From Bradyrhizobium sp. CCGE-LA001 (GTDB lineage: Bacteria > Pseudomonadota > Alphaproteobacteria > Rhizobiales > Xanthobacteraceae), in assembly GCF_000296215.2 (NCBI RefSeq), contig NZ_CP013949.1, positions 6,627,501 to 6,691,500 of the forward strand: a stretch of DNA of 64,000 bases, written 5' to 3'. The notes under the pieces were generated by a model. That model saw only the letters and a list, made by a program, of their open reading frames with translations. It had not been told where the DNA came from and ran no database searches. The position numbers and the translations under genes are program-made. The first letter of the stretch is position 1. Every line of letters starts with the position of its first letter. Positions 36,648 to 44,479 of the stretch are shown here, piece by piece.

Positions 36648-37641
36648 ACGGGCTCTCCGGGAAGCAAGGGGTCACCGCCGGCCCCTGCGGACTGGATGCA
36701 GTAATCGCCGGTGGCGGGATCGAGGCCGGCGACCAGACCAAGTTCAGCGAGGCGGCGTTCGCTACCGCGACCGCGCAGCACCGCGACGACATCAATCTTC
36801 TCGGCGATTAGTCCTTTGGGAACGGTGAGGACGGCTTCCTGAATGAGCTGTTCGAGGCGACGAAGCGCGCCCAGCGCGGAGCCTGCGGGAATCGCTCCGA
36901 TCCCACCGGGGTGGCCGGTGCCCCGGCTTTGAGGAGCTCCAAGGCTTCGCTACCTCGCACCTCGCCAACCGGAATGCGATCTGGGCGCAAACGCAGCGAC
37001 GATCGAACCAGATCTGACAGCGACGCGATGCCGTCCGTGGTGCGCAGTGCGACCAGATTGGGCGCCCTGCACTGTAGCTCACGCGTGTCCTCGATCAGCA
37101 CCACGCGATCGCTGGTGCCGGCGACCTCGGCGAGCAGTGCGTTGGTGAGGGTGGTCTTGCCGGTCGAGGTGCCGCCAGCGACCAGGATGTTCTTGCGCGA
37201 AGCGACCGCGGCACGCAGCGCCGCCGCCTGGCCGGCGGTCATGGTGCCGGCGGCGACGTAGTCATCGAGTGTGAACACGGCCACCGCAGGCTTGCGGATC
37301 GCAAAGGCCGGTGCCGCGACCACGGGCGGGAGAAGTCCCTCGAACCTCTCTCCGGTCTCGGGAAGCTCGGCCGAAACACGGGGGCTGCCGGCATGCACCT
37401 CAGCACCGACGTGGTGCGCCACCAGGCGCACGATCCGCTCGCCATCAGCCGCGGACATCGTCCGACTGCTGTCCTCAAGGCCGCCCGACAGCCGGTCGAT
37501 CCAGAGCCGACCGTCGGGGTTGAGCATCACCTCGACGATCGAGGGATCTTCGAGAAAAGTCGCAATTGCCGGGCCAAGCGCGGTACGCAGCATGCGCGCG
37601 CCACGCGAGAACGCTTCCGAATTGAGTGAGGTGCCCGCCAC
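36644..37641 (-). pseudogene. trbB: trbB (VirB11-like ATPase), one-base frameshift
   Basis: From GTG/ATG near 37641 the frame encodes the TrbB secretion ATPase: EVMLNPDGRLWIDRLSGGLE, Walker A VAGGTSTGKTTLTNALLAE, Asp/His boxes (VVLIEDTRELQCRAPNLVAL, PDRIPVGEVRGSEALELLKA). At about 36925 one base is missing from the codon for the conserved Trp (LLKAWGTGHPGG), and the proper C-terminus (ALRRLEQLIQEAVLTVPKGL, RRLAELGLVAGLDP) is read in another frame to a stop overlapping trbC. Disabled unless this is a sequence error. Confidence 0.8.
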
Positions 37642-37782
37642 GATCGTCCCCCGTCGAGCGCCAACTGCAGTATGTGCTTGGCGACGCGGACGAGTAGAGA
37701 AGACAGGAAACGGGTTAATTCAACAAGTATCCAGCCGGCGTATGAGCCCGGCGTAGAGCAGAGAAAAAAGACTTACTAATTC

Positions 37783-37806
37783 TTATCCTTGATAAGCTAA
37801 GGATAA
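37783..37806. promoter_or_regulatory. Perfect 8-bp inverted repeat upstream of trbB
   Basis: TTATCCTT (37783-37790) and AAGGATAA (37799-37806) flank 8 nt, in an AT-rich gap between the divergent trbB and integrase genes. It may be an operator for either gene. There is no T-run on a transcript that would make it a terminator for a neighbouring gene. Confidence 0.4.
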
Positions 37807-37933
37807 AAATGTACGATAAATCATCATGTTAGGTGATTGACCGAGCCTAAAACCCTTAGCACACTGTTAGCACAAGTCGCGGTTTAGCACGCCCAGCGTG
37901 TGGCGAGCCGTGAAGCCAACGAAAGCAAGGGTC

Positions 37934-39160
37934 ATGGAAGAACTCGCGACGCGGGCCTTGAAGCAAAAGAGCCACGTTATTCTCGGTGGCAAAGTTCACA
38001 TCTACCGCCGCGGGAAGCGCGGCCACTATCATTGCTCCGCTTCAATCGAAGAAAAACAACACCGCTCAGCCACAGGCGCGGATGATCTCCAATTGGCAAA
38101 GGAGATTGCCGAGCAGTGGTACATGAAACTGCGCGGGCTGGTGACCAGCGGTGACCTGGAAAAGGTCACCGCTCGCAAGAGGGAAAAGACTTTCAAGGCC
38201 GCAGCCGAGAAATTTCTGGAAGAGTTTCCGGTGCTGACGGAAGGTCAGCGCAACCCCATCTACATCGCCGGCCACGAGCGCCGGGCGCGCAAGTACCTCA
38301 TCCCCTTTTTCGGCAAGAAGGGTCTCTCCGAAATAACTGGCGGTCTCGTGAACGAGTACCGCATGCATCGGATTGCGGACGCCAAGGAAAGGTGGGGAAA
38401 GCCACCTGCCCGCACGACAACTCATCAGGAGATCGTCTGCCTGCGGCAGATCCTAAAAACGGCTATCCGCCACCAATGGCTTAGTTCACTTCCTGATCTT
38501 TCAGAGCCTTACCGGAAGAACGGCAAGATTTCCCACCGGGCCTGGTTTTCCCGCGAAGAGTATCGCCAGCTCTACCAGGCGACCGGGCGGAGGGCCCGGA
38601 AGCCCAAGAACAACAAATACAAATGGTGGGGCGAGCAGTTGCACGACCTCATCCTCTTCATGAGCAACACCGGCATGAGGCCGGATGAAATCCTCCGTCT
38701 TGAGTATCGCGACGTGACCGTAGCCTTCGATGAAGGTACCCAGGAAACCATCCTGGAGATCGAGGTGCGCGGAAAGCGCGGCTACGGTCCCTGCAAGAGC
38801 ACCCAGAATGCCGTGCCGGTGTTTGAGCGTTTGAAGAAGCGCAACAATCCGCAGCCGACCGACAGGATCTTCCCCAAGTCGCACCACGCGATGTTCAATG
38901 AAATCCTGAAATTCGACCGGGAAGGACGTCCCCGCACGCTCTACAGCCTGCGGCACACCTACATCTGCTTCCGCCTTATGGAGGGCGCCGACATCTATAT
39001 GCTGGCCAAGAACTGCCGGACCAGCGTTGAAATGATTGAGAAGTACTATGCCGCTCACCTGAAGGACGTGCTGGATGCCAGCGCTATCAACGTCCGCAAG
39101 AAGCGGCCGAAGCGGGAAGTGGCGGAAATCCGCAAAGGCGAGCTGGAGACACTGCGCTAA
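37934..39160 (+). CDS. Tyrosine recombinase/integrase
   Basis: A 408-residue phage-type integrase. N-terminal arm-binding part (VHIYRRGKRGHYHCSASIEE), SAM-like core domain (AGHERRARKYLIPFFGKKGL), catalytic domain with Arg I in SNTGMRPDEILRL, a beta-hairpin Lys region (EIEVRGKRGYGPCKSTQNAV), the HxxR-type box YSLRHTYICFRLM, the second His/Asn region KNCRTSVEMIEKY and the Tyr in EKYYAAHL. ATG 37934 has AAGG upstream; GTG 37898 is an alternative. It ends 75 bp before the tRNA-Leu gene. The integrase fragment at 1800-1915 is a close relative. The integrase belongs to an element that may have used the tRNA or nearby DNA as attachment site; I do not see the repeat. Confidence 0.85.
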   Translation: MEELATRALKQKSHVILGGKVHIYRRGKRGHYHCSASIEEKQHRSATGADDLQLAKEIAEQWYMKLRGLVTSGDLEKVTARKREKTFKAAAEKFLEEFPVLTEGQRNPIYIAGHERRARKYLIPFFGKKGLSEITGGLVNEYRMHRIADAKERWGKPPARTTTHQEIVCLRQILKTAIRHQWLSSLPDLSEPYRKNGKISHRAWFSREEYRQLYQATGRRARKPKNNKYKWWGEQLHDLILFMSNTGMRPDEILRLEYRDVTVAFDEGTQETILEIEVRGKRGYGPCKSTQNAVPVFERLKKRNNPQPTDRIFPKSHHAMFNEILKFDREGRPRTLYSLRHTYICFRLMEGADIYMLAKNCRTSVEMIEKYYAAHLKDVLDASAINVRKKRPKREVAEIRKGELETLR

Positions 39161-39235
39161 GCTGCTCAATACGTGTGCGGAATCGGTTGTATTCTCTTTG
39201 CCGAAACCGGAATTGCGCCGTATAGATGGACCGAT

Positions 39236-39530
39236 GCGGGCGTGGCGGAACTGGTAGACGCATCGGACTTAAGTCATTGAGTGCCCTGGGGGAAACCCCA
39301 GGCGCAGAACTGCTCAAAGTCGGGGAAACCTTCACTGGCAATCCCGAGCCAAGCCCCCGCCAGGGGGAAGGTGTAGAGACTAGACGGGCAGCACCTACAG
39401 CGGACAAGCGCCAGGGTGAAGGGATAGTCCAGACCACGAACGCCGGATGGGCGGCGGCGAAAGCCGAAGTGGTATGAAAATCCGTGGGGCCGCAAGGCCT
39501 GTGCCGGTTCGAGTCCGGCCGCCCGCACCA
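39236..39530 (+). tRNA. tRNA-Leu(UAA), interrupted by a group I intron
   Basis: Exons 39236-39270 and 39477-39530. The acceptor stem GCGGGCG pairs perfectly with CGCCCGC, CCA is encoded, the T arm is GCCGGTTCGAGTCCGGC, and the variable arm GGCC-GCAA-GGCC is long as in tRNA-Leu. After splicing the anticodon loop reads CUUAAAA, anticodon UAA. The intron interrupts the anticodon after U34. Without splicing no functional tRNA can form. Confidence 0.93.
39271..39476 (+). ncRNA. Group I (IC3-type) self-splicing intron in tRNA-Leu
   Basis: A 206-nt intron beginning AAGTCATTGAG and ending in G (39476). It shares long blocks with the compact Azoarcus tRNA-Ile intron: CCGAGCCAAGC, GAAGGTGTAGAGACTAGACG and GTGAAGG..ATAGTCCAG, which form P3-P8. 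The P7 strands AGACTA (39377-39382) and TAGTC (39425-39429) are complementary. There is no ORF inside. Its insertion after the wobble base of the UAA anticodon is the same site as in cyanobacterial tRNA-Leu(UAA). Confidence 0.92.
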
Positions 39531-39559
39531 GAGATTTCAATTGAGCAATTGAGGTGGCG

Positions 39560-40489
39560 ATGAAAGAGCGATTTGAAGGAGAGCAGAACCGCCCTCAGCT
39601 CGTTGCATCCCTTCGCCGCCAGGAATTTGCGGGAGGCAAGCTCGAAATCGCCAACGCGCTCGCGGATGCGGGCGAACTCGTTGAATTCAAGCCAGGTGAG
39701 AACATCATCGTTCAGCACGCTGCCGATAACGACATTTATCTGCTTGTGACGGGGGTCGTCGCCGTCATCGTGAATGGTGCTCAAGTCGCAACGCGCGCAG
39801 CGGGCCAACACGTCGGAGAAATGGCGGCCATCGAACCGTCGCTACCGCGCTCGGCCACTGTGACCGTGCTGGAGAGCGCGGTCGTGTTAAAGCTCAGTAG
39901 TGCAGCCTTCCTCTCTGTCGGACACAGCTTCCCCGAGTTGTGGCTGCCGATTGCGCAAGAACTCTCTAAGCGCCTTCATCAACGCAACAAGACCATCTAC
40001 CCTCCCAACAAGGCCCCCAAGCTCTTTATTATGTCCTCATCCGAGGCGTTGAAGATCGCTCACGCACTTCGCTCCGGCTTGGAAAAGGACGTGTTCAGTA
40101 CGGTGTGGGATGACGGCGTATTTTTTGCCGGCGGTTACCCATTGGAGGCTTTAGAGAAGCAGGTGGGTGAATCCGATTTCGCGGTGGCGATCGCCGAACC
40201 GGACGACATCTCTGAATCGCGCGGGCAACGTGCGCCGACCGTCCGCGACAATGTTCTCTTCGAGCTTGGCTTGTTTATGGGCAAGCTCAGCCGCTATCGC
40301 ACCATCCTGGTGCATCCCAAGGTGAAGGACTTAAAGCTTCCCTCTGATTTACAGGGATTGACCCTTGTGCCCTACCAGGCGGGCGATGATGCAACCATTG
40401 CCGAGCGGATTGCGCCGGTATGCGACACCATCAGGGATCTCGTACTTCGCCTTGGGGTGCGGACCTTCTCTATCGAAAAAGATCGATAA
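39560..40489 (+). CDS. cNMP-binding TIR effector (PycTIR-like)
   Basis: A 309-residue two-domain protein. Residues about 35-130 are a cyclic-nucleotide-binding domain (FKPGENIIVQHAADNDIYLL; phosphate cassette GEMAAIEPSLPRSATV with the conserved Arg). Residues about 150-270 are a TIR-like NADase domain of the CAP12/Pycsar type: KLFIMSSSEALKIAHALRSG, VFSTVWDDGVF, and the catalytic Glu in NVLFELGLFMGKL. In Pycsar a cyclase makes cCMP or cUMP upon phage attack and such an effector degrades NAD. The ATG at 39560 has GAGG 6 nt upstream. It starts 30 bp after the tRNA gene and converges on cap3 with a 20-bp overlap of the 3' ends. Confidence 0.88.
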   Translation: MKERFEGEQNRPQLVASLRRQEFAGGKLEIANALADAGELVEFKPGENIIVQHAADNDIYLLVTGVVAVIVNGAQVATRAAGQHVGEMAAIEPSLPRSATVTVLESAVVLKLSSAAFLSVGHSFPELWLPIAQELSKRLHQRNKTIYPPNKAPKLFIMSSSEALKIAHALRSGLEKDVFSTVWDDGVFFAGGYPLEALEKQVGESDFAVAIAEPDDISESRGQRAPTVRDNVLFELGLFMGKLSRYRTILVHPKVKDLKLPSDLQGLTLVPYQAGDDATIAERIAPVCDTIRDLVLRLGVRTFSIEKDR

Positions 40490-40985
40490 ACCGCACAATC
40501 CAGTTTCGTTTGGGGCCGGGACCACCCTCGATCTTGATGTCGACGTTGACGGGCGAGGCGTTCGCGCGAAAGGCCGTGCCGGATAGGCGCAGGGAGGACC
40601 TTCTGGCGAGGGTGACGATTAAGAGAACCGCAAAGTTAACTCCCACGTTCGGATCCTCGACGATATCCCGCATCGCGCGGATATCCTGCCCACTGGGCAG
40701 CGGTTCGAATGAAGGATGTGAGTGCCATTCGCCTAGATAATTGAAACGTTCATAGTCATGACCGGTGCGCGCGAAGAAATTCGCGATGAACGCGCGATTG
40801 TGCGCCACGTCCCTTACGAAGTGGGTCGCCGAGCCGCCGCTGTGCTGAACGGACAGATCAGCGACGCGGAATGTCTCGCCAGCGACGTGCTCCCCCACCA
40901 GAACACCACCGATTTCGCGTATTCCTGCACGCTTGAGCTCCGCCGCCAGCTTTTGGACCACTTCGTACGGAAGGAGCACTTTCAT
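40470..40985 (-). CDS. cap3: Cap3-like JAB/JAMM isopeptidase
   Basis: A 171-residue JAMM metalloprotease: Glu in IGGVLVGEH and the zinc motif EWHSHPSFEPLPSGQD (His-x-His-x7-Ser-x2-Asp). This is the third gene of CBASS type II operons, where Cap3 removes the conjugates that Cap2 makes. ATG 40985 overlaps the cap2 stop (ATGA). It lies in one operon with a nucleotide cyclase rather than a CD-NTase. The 3' end overlaps the convergent TIR gene. Confidence 0.87.
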   Translation of the reverse strand: MKVLLPYEVVQKLAAELKRAGIREIGGVLVGEHVAGETFRVADLSVQHSGGSATHFVRDVAHNRAFIANFFARTGHDYERFNYLGEWHSHPSFEPLPSGQDIRAMRDIVEDPNVGVNFAVLLIVTLARRSSLRLSGTAFRANASPVNVDIKIEGGPGPKRNWIVRFIDLFR

Positions 40986-42676
40986 TGCTTGTCGAAGATC
41001 TTGGCGATTTCCACGATTTCGGCGGTGGCTTCTTCGGCTGACATGTCGAACGGAATCTCTTGCGGAGGCGACTCCGGCATTGGGACGGGAAATGTCTCAA
41101 ACGCTTGCGTAAAGAGGCCATCCTCCGGCGCGAGGCCCAGCACATAGGCCGACACCGGGAAATAAGAGGGTTCGCGCGCCAGAAGCGTATCAATGGCCAA
41201 CCGCGCGGTGGCGGCAGCGATACTGGCGACATCGGCGTCGTCAGCGATCATCGGCGGCCCGTCGCCTCCGGTCCCATAATCCCGCGTGACGGTCTTGGGT
41301 TGATACCCTCTCTCCGCAAACCAGTTTTCTATCGCGCGGCGCATGAGCTGAGGGGACGGCTCCTTACCGGGCCGATAACGAGCCATAAGCCCGCCGAACC
41401 CTCCTCCGAATACTTCGGCCCACACAACGGGCTTTTGGTCCGACTCAGCAACCGCTGCGACCAAATTGAAAACACTCGGGTTTGCGGTCGCGTTGACGAT
41501 AACGTCGCGTGCGAGCAACGAGGTGATGGCAGTCTCCGCACTGCCGCTCGATTCCTGGCCAGCCATCCGCACCTTGCGGACATGAACCTTCGCGTCGGGA
41601 TTCACGTTCTTGATCCGCTGTGCAACCGCATCGACCTTGTGGGTGCCGACATCTCGCCAATCGAGATCGTGGCGCACCAGGTTGTCAGGCAGCAGAAGGT
41701 CATCATCGACGAGATAGAAATTGCCTACCCCTGACCGCGCAAGCATTGCCGCGACCTTGCTTCCCAAAGACCCGCAGCCGATCAGCGCCGCGCTCATGCC
41801 ACGGAGGCGCTCATGGCTTTCGTCCAGTCGATGGGCGACGGGCTCAGGAGGGATGGTCGCGGCTTCGCCGGCGTACTCCCCGTACGCAAAGTAGCAATGA
41901 GCCTTGTCGCCCCTGAGGATGACGATTGTGGCCGCATCCTCATCGAATCCCAGCTTTTTTGTCGCTGCCTTGAAATCAGCAACGCTTGTCGTAGGCGGCA
42001 GCGCTTGGGTACGCTCGATCCGCAGGATCGGTGCCGATCGCTCAAACGTTTCACTGCCCAGCTTCAGCGGCACGTCAGGATCGGTCCAGACCTCCCCGTC
42101 CGATTTCGTGACTTTGTCGATGACGTACACATTGGTTTCCGGGCGGCAGAGCACCAGCATATTGCTCTTGAGCATCTCGCCGGTCTTCATGCCGGCGAAG
42201 AAAGCCATCAACCCGCGGGTCAGTAGCATCCGGAGATTGCGCGTGCGCAAGGTCTGTCCAAGCGAAACTTCGTGCGCCGAAGGGACCCTCTCCGCTTCGC
42301 CCTCGGCCGGGTTTTCCGTAAACAGCAGCCGGTGCGCGCTCTCCAGCAGCATCGCGCCGGTGATATCGCTGGTCCAGTTATCGGGGCGGTATTCGAGGCA
42401 CAGCTCGCCGCCAGGACCGAACTGGTGGTTTGACCACAAAGTCGTTTGGTCGCCCCGCGGGTACACGGAGGGCGGCGTATGAGGGAAATGCGAGGGATAA
42501 CTCAGGTACACCGGATAGGTGCGTGCTCCGATCGTAATGTCGGCCTCGAAGATCAAGCGTTTGGTATCATCCGTCCTCCACCCAAGCGGGGTCAGCCAAT
42601 CCGCGCTCGCGGCTAGGGCTTCGAGCCCTAGCCTTTCGCTTTTGAAGCGGCCGAGATCGGCAAGATACCACCACAT
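40982..42676 (-). CDS. cap2: Cap2-like E2-E1 fusion protein
   Basis: A 564-residue fusion. The N-terminal E2 domain (about 1-130) has YPVYLSYPSHFPHTPPSVYP and the catalytic Cys in GGELCLEYRPDNW. A linker domain follows, then the E1 adenylation domain from about 290: AALIGCGSLGSKVAAMLARS binds ATP, followed by FYLVDDDLLLPDNLVRHDL and IVNATANPSVFN. After GCGSLG no further cysteine exists, so the usual E1 catalytic Cys is missing. Cap2 in CBASS type II links the C-terminus of the CD-NTase to targets; here the partner encoded just upstream is a Pycsar-like cyclase. ATG 42676 overlaps the cyclase stop by one base. Confidence 0.88.
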   Translation of the reverse strand: MWWYLADLGRFKSERLGLEALAASADWLTPLGWRTDDTKRLIFEADITIGARTYPVYLSYPSHFPHTPPSVYPRGDQTTLWSNHQFGPGGELCLEYRPDNWTSDITGAMLLESAHRLLFTENPAEGEAERVPSAHEVSLGQTLRTRNLRMLLTRGLMAFFAGMKTGEMLKSNMLVLCRPETNVYVIDKVTKSDGEVWTDPDVPLKLGSETFERSAPILRIERTQALPPTTSVADFKAATKKLGFDEDAATIVILRGDKAHCYFAYGEYAGEAATIPPEPVAHRLDESHERLRGMSAALIGCGSLGSKVAAMLARSGVGNFYLVDDDLLLPDNLVRHDLDWRDVGTHKVDAVAQRIKNVNPDAKVHVRKVRMAGQESSGSAETAITSLLARDVIVNATANPSVFNLVAAVAESDQKPVVWAEVFGGGFGGLMARYRPGKEPSPQLMRRAIENWFAERGYQPKTVTRDYGTGGDGPPMIADDADVASIAAATARLAIDTLLAREPSYFPVSAYVLGLAPEDGLFTQAFETFPVPMPESPPQEIPFDMSAEEATAEIVEIAKIFDKQ

Positions 42677-44232
42677 TAAGCAAAACCGCCGGGCGTGGCA
42701 GGTCCGGTCGCTCGGTTGGGGAAGCTGAACGGCTGCGCCGCAGCGGCAGCCGGCTGCAAGAGTGAGCCGGCGGACAGAGCCTTCGCCGCCTTGGCTGCCT
42801 TATCACCCTTGGCCGACATCTCGTTGACGGCCGTGTCATAGTCCAGACCGGCGCGTTTGCGGCCCGAACCGAAGATGGTGCGTACCGGTTCCGATGCCTT
42901 GGCGTAGGCGTTGGCCCCGATTGCGCTCTCCGTGCCGGCACAACGGGATTGCTCCTTCTCTGCCGCCAACACGCCGCGGCTGACCGAGCACCGAATAAGC
43001 TCGCCCTTGATGCCCAGGCGCGTGACGTTCATCGGTCCAAAGTCGAAACCAATCGCCAAGCCCAGGCTGGATGCGTCAGTCCCGTTCGCCTTGAGGCGAG
43101 ACAAAGCGAGATCGAAGCTGCTGCGCATGCCGCCCGCGCAGAGGGTCATATTGCTGATGGTCTCCTCCACATCAGTGGTTTGCGCAGTCCCTTCCACCAA
43201 CAGGCCATGCACGCAATCACCGATGAAACGGACTTTCACGCCCTTGAAATCCTCATGTAATACGGCATCGAGCTCTGCCCGCAGGATATGCAGCGCTCGC
43301 ACGACGTGCTTAGCTCCTGCATCGGTGGCGATGTTCCTCCCCACATAATTTGTGAATCCGTCGATGTCGCCGTACACCGCACAAGCGTCCTGCCGGCGCG
43401 AGTTCTTTGCGGAAAGCGCTTCGATATCGAGCGTCGAATACGGAGGCGTGTGCCCCGAAAACTCAAACGCCCCGATCGGGTTGTTCTTCAGGTCTTCCTT
43501 CCACTCCTTCACGATCTCGGCGGCCGTGACCTCAAGCTTGGCCTCCTTCTGGCTCTTCTCGATTTCAGCGGCGGAAAGCGGTGTCACGTCAACGTCCGTT
43601 ACCTCGGAAAGCCCGATGGCTTTGCGCGCCTTGTTGGTGAGATAGATGCCGGTCGCAGTACCACCGCCCGAGCGCTTGGCCGCATAGTTCGCGGGCTCAC
43701 CCAGGAACAGCGGTTCGCGGTGGCCGCGACGTCCGTTGTTCACCGCCAGAGCCTTGCCGGTGTCGATGCCGACCCGCACCTTCGCGGCCGGATGATCGGC
43801 GTCCTCACCCGTTTGCGCCAAGACGTCAATGATCAGTTGTGCCGTCGCAACGGCGCGGTGCACCCGTTTGGCTTCGCTGTCGTAGGGCTTAGCCACCACG
43901 GAATGGAGGCGCTGGTTGTGGAAGTCGACCAGGATGGCATCCACCCGAGCGATGATCCGGTGCACCGCGCGGTAATGGAGGTTCAGAAAGCGGAGCGTGC
44001 GCTTATGGCAAGTCTCACCTTCGATATCGGTGACTGCCAACATGTCCTTCATGTTGAGCACGTCGGCGTAAAGGTGCACGCCGTCGACCCGGTAAGCGAC
44101 CGTGTTCGCGAGGTTGGAGAGATCCGTGTCGCGCACGTATTCCTTGATTTCGATCGCCTTGAGCGGAAGGCCCTCGATCTTGGCATCAATCCGCTTTGTA
44201 GCACGCTCTTTATTCCAATTCCGACCTGCCAT
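42676..44232 (-). CDS. Pycsar-type class III nucleotide cyclase with tandem cyclase modules
   Basis: A 518-residue protein with two cyclase homology modules. Module 1 (about 35-215): YRVDGVHLYADVLNMKDMLA, VRVGIDTGKALAVNNGRRGH, EPANYAAKRSG. Module 2 (about 280-450): ACAVYGDIDGFTNYVGRN with a metal Asp, VKVRFIGDCVHGLL with the second Asp, then LAIGFDFGPMNVTRLGIKG and CSVSRGVLAAEK. Module 1 lacks the GD metal pair, so the chain probably folds as a pseudo-heterodimer with one active site. A low-complexity tail (KAAKALSAGSLLQPAAAAAQ) ends in PATPGGFA. ATG 44232 has GGAG 10 nt upstream. As operon head before cap2 and cap3 it takes the place of the CD-NTase. It likely makes a cyclic pyrimidine nucleotide for the TIR effector. 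Product and activator are inferred. Confidence 0.83.
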   Translation of the reverse strand: MAGRNWNKERATKRIDAKIEGLPLKAIEIKEYVRDTDLSNLANTVAYRVDGVHLYADVLNMKDMLAVTDIEGETCHKRTLRFLNLHYRAVHRIIARVDAILVDFHNQRLHSVVAKPYDSEAKRVHRAVATAQLIIDVLAQTGEDADHPAAKVRVGIDTGKALAVNNGRRGHREPLFLGEPANYAAKRSGGGTATGIYLTNKARKAIGLSEVTDVDVTPLSAAEIEKSQKEAKLEVTAAEIVKEWKEDLKNNPIGAFEFSGHTPPYSTLDIEALSAKNSRRQDACAVYGDIDGFTNYVGRNIATDAGAKHVVRALHILRAELDAVLHEDFKGVKVRFIGDCVHGLLVEGTAQTTDVEETISNMTLCAGGMRSSFDLALSRLKANGTDASSLGLAIGFDFGPMNVTRLGIKGELIRCSVSRGVLAAEKEQSRCAGTESAIGANAYAKASEPVRTIFGSGRKRAGLDYDTAVNEMSAKGDKAAKAAKALSAGSLLQPAAAAAQPFSFPNRATGPATPGGFA

Positions 44233-44479
44233 TGCTGGTGCTCCGTTTGGTTGCGCGGCACGAGCGGTGCCCGGAAGGGCGACGGCGATGGCAGCGCGTA
44301 ATTGATCTCTGCAGTGCGAGGTGCCTCGTTGACCCTGCACGCGGTACGCGTATATTTAGAACATAAGAAGAACCGATAGAAGGCGGCTGTAACAGATTTG
44401 GGCAGTTTTCCCCTCTTTTCCGCCATGCAGAGATTGGGCGCCCTTTTCTCTTCATCTTTTGTGGAGAATAACCTTGCCG

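Noticed and set aside
39236..39530. Protein-coding reading frames across the tRNA-Leu region
   Set aside because: They are by-products of the tRNA and its intron, whose structures explain the sequence completely.
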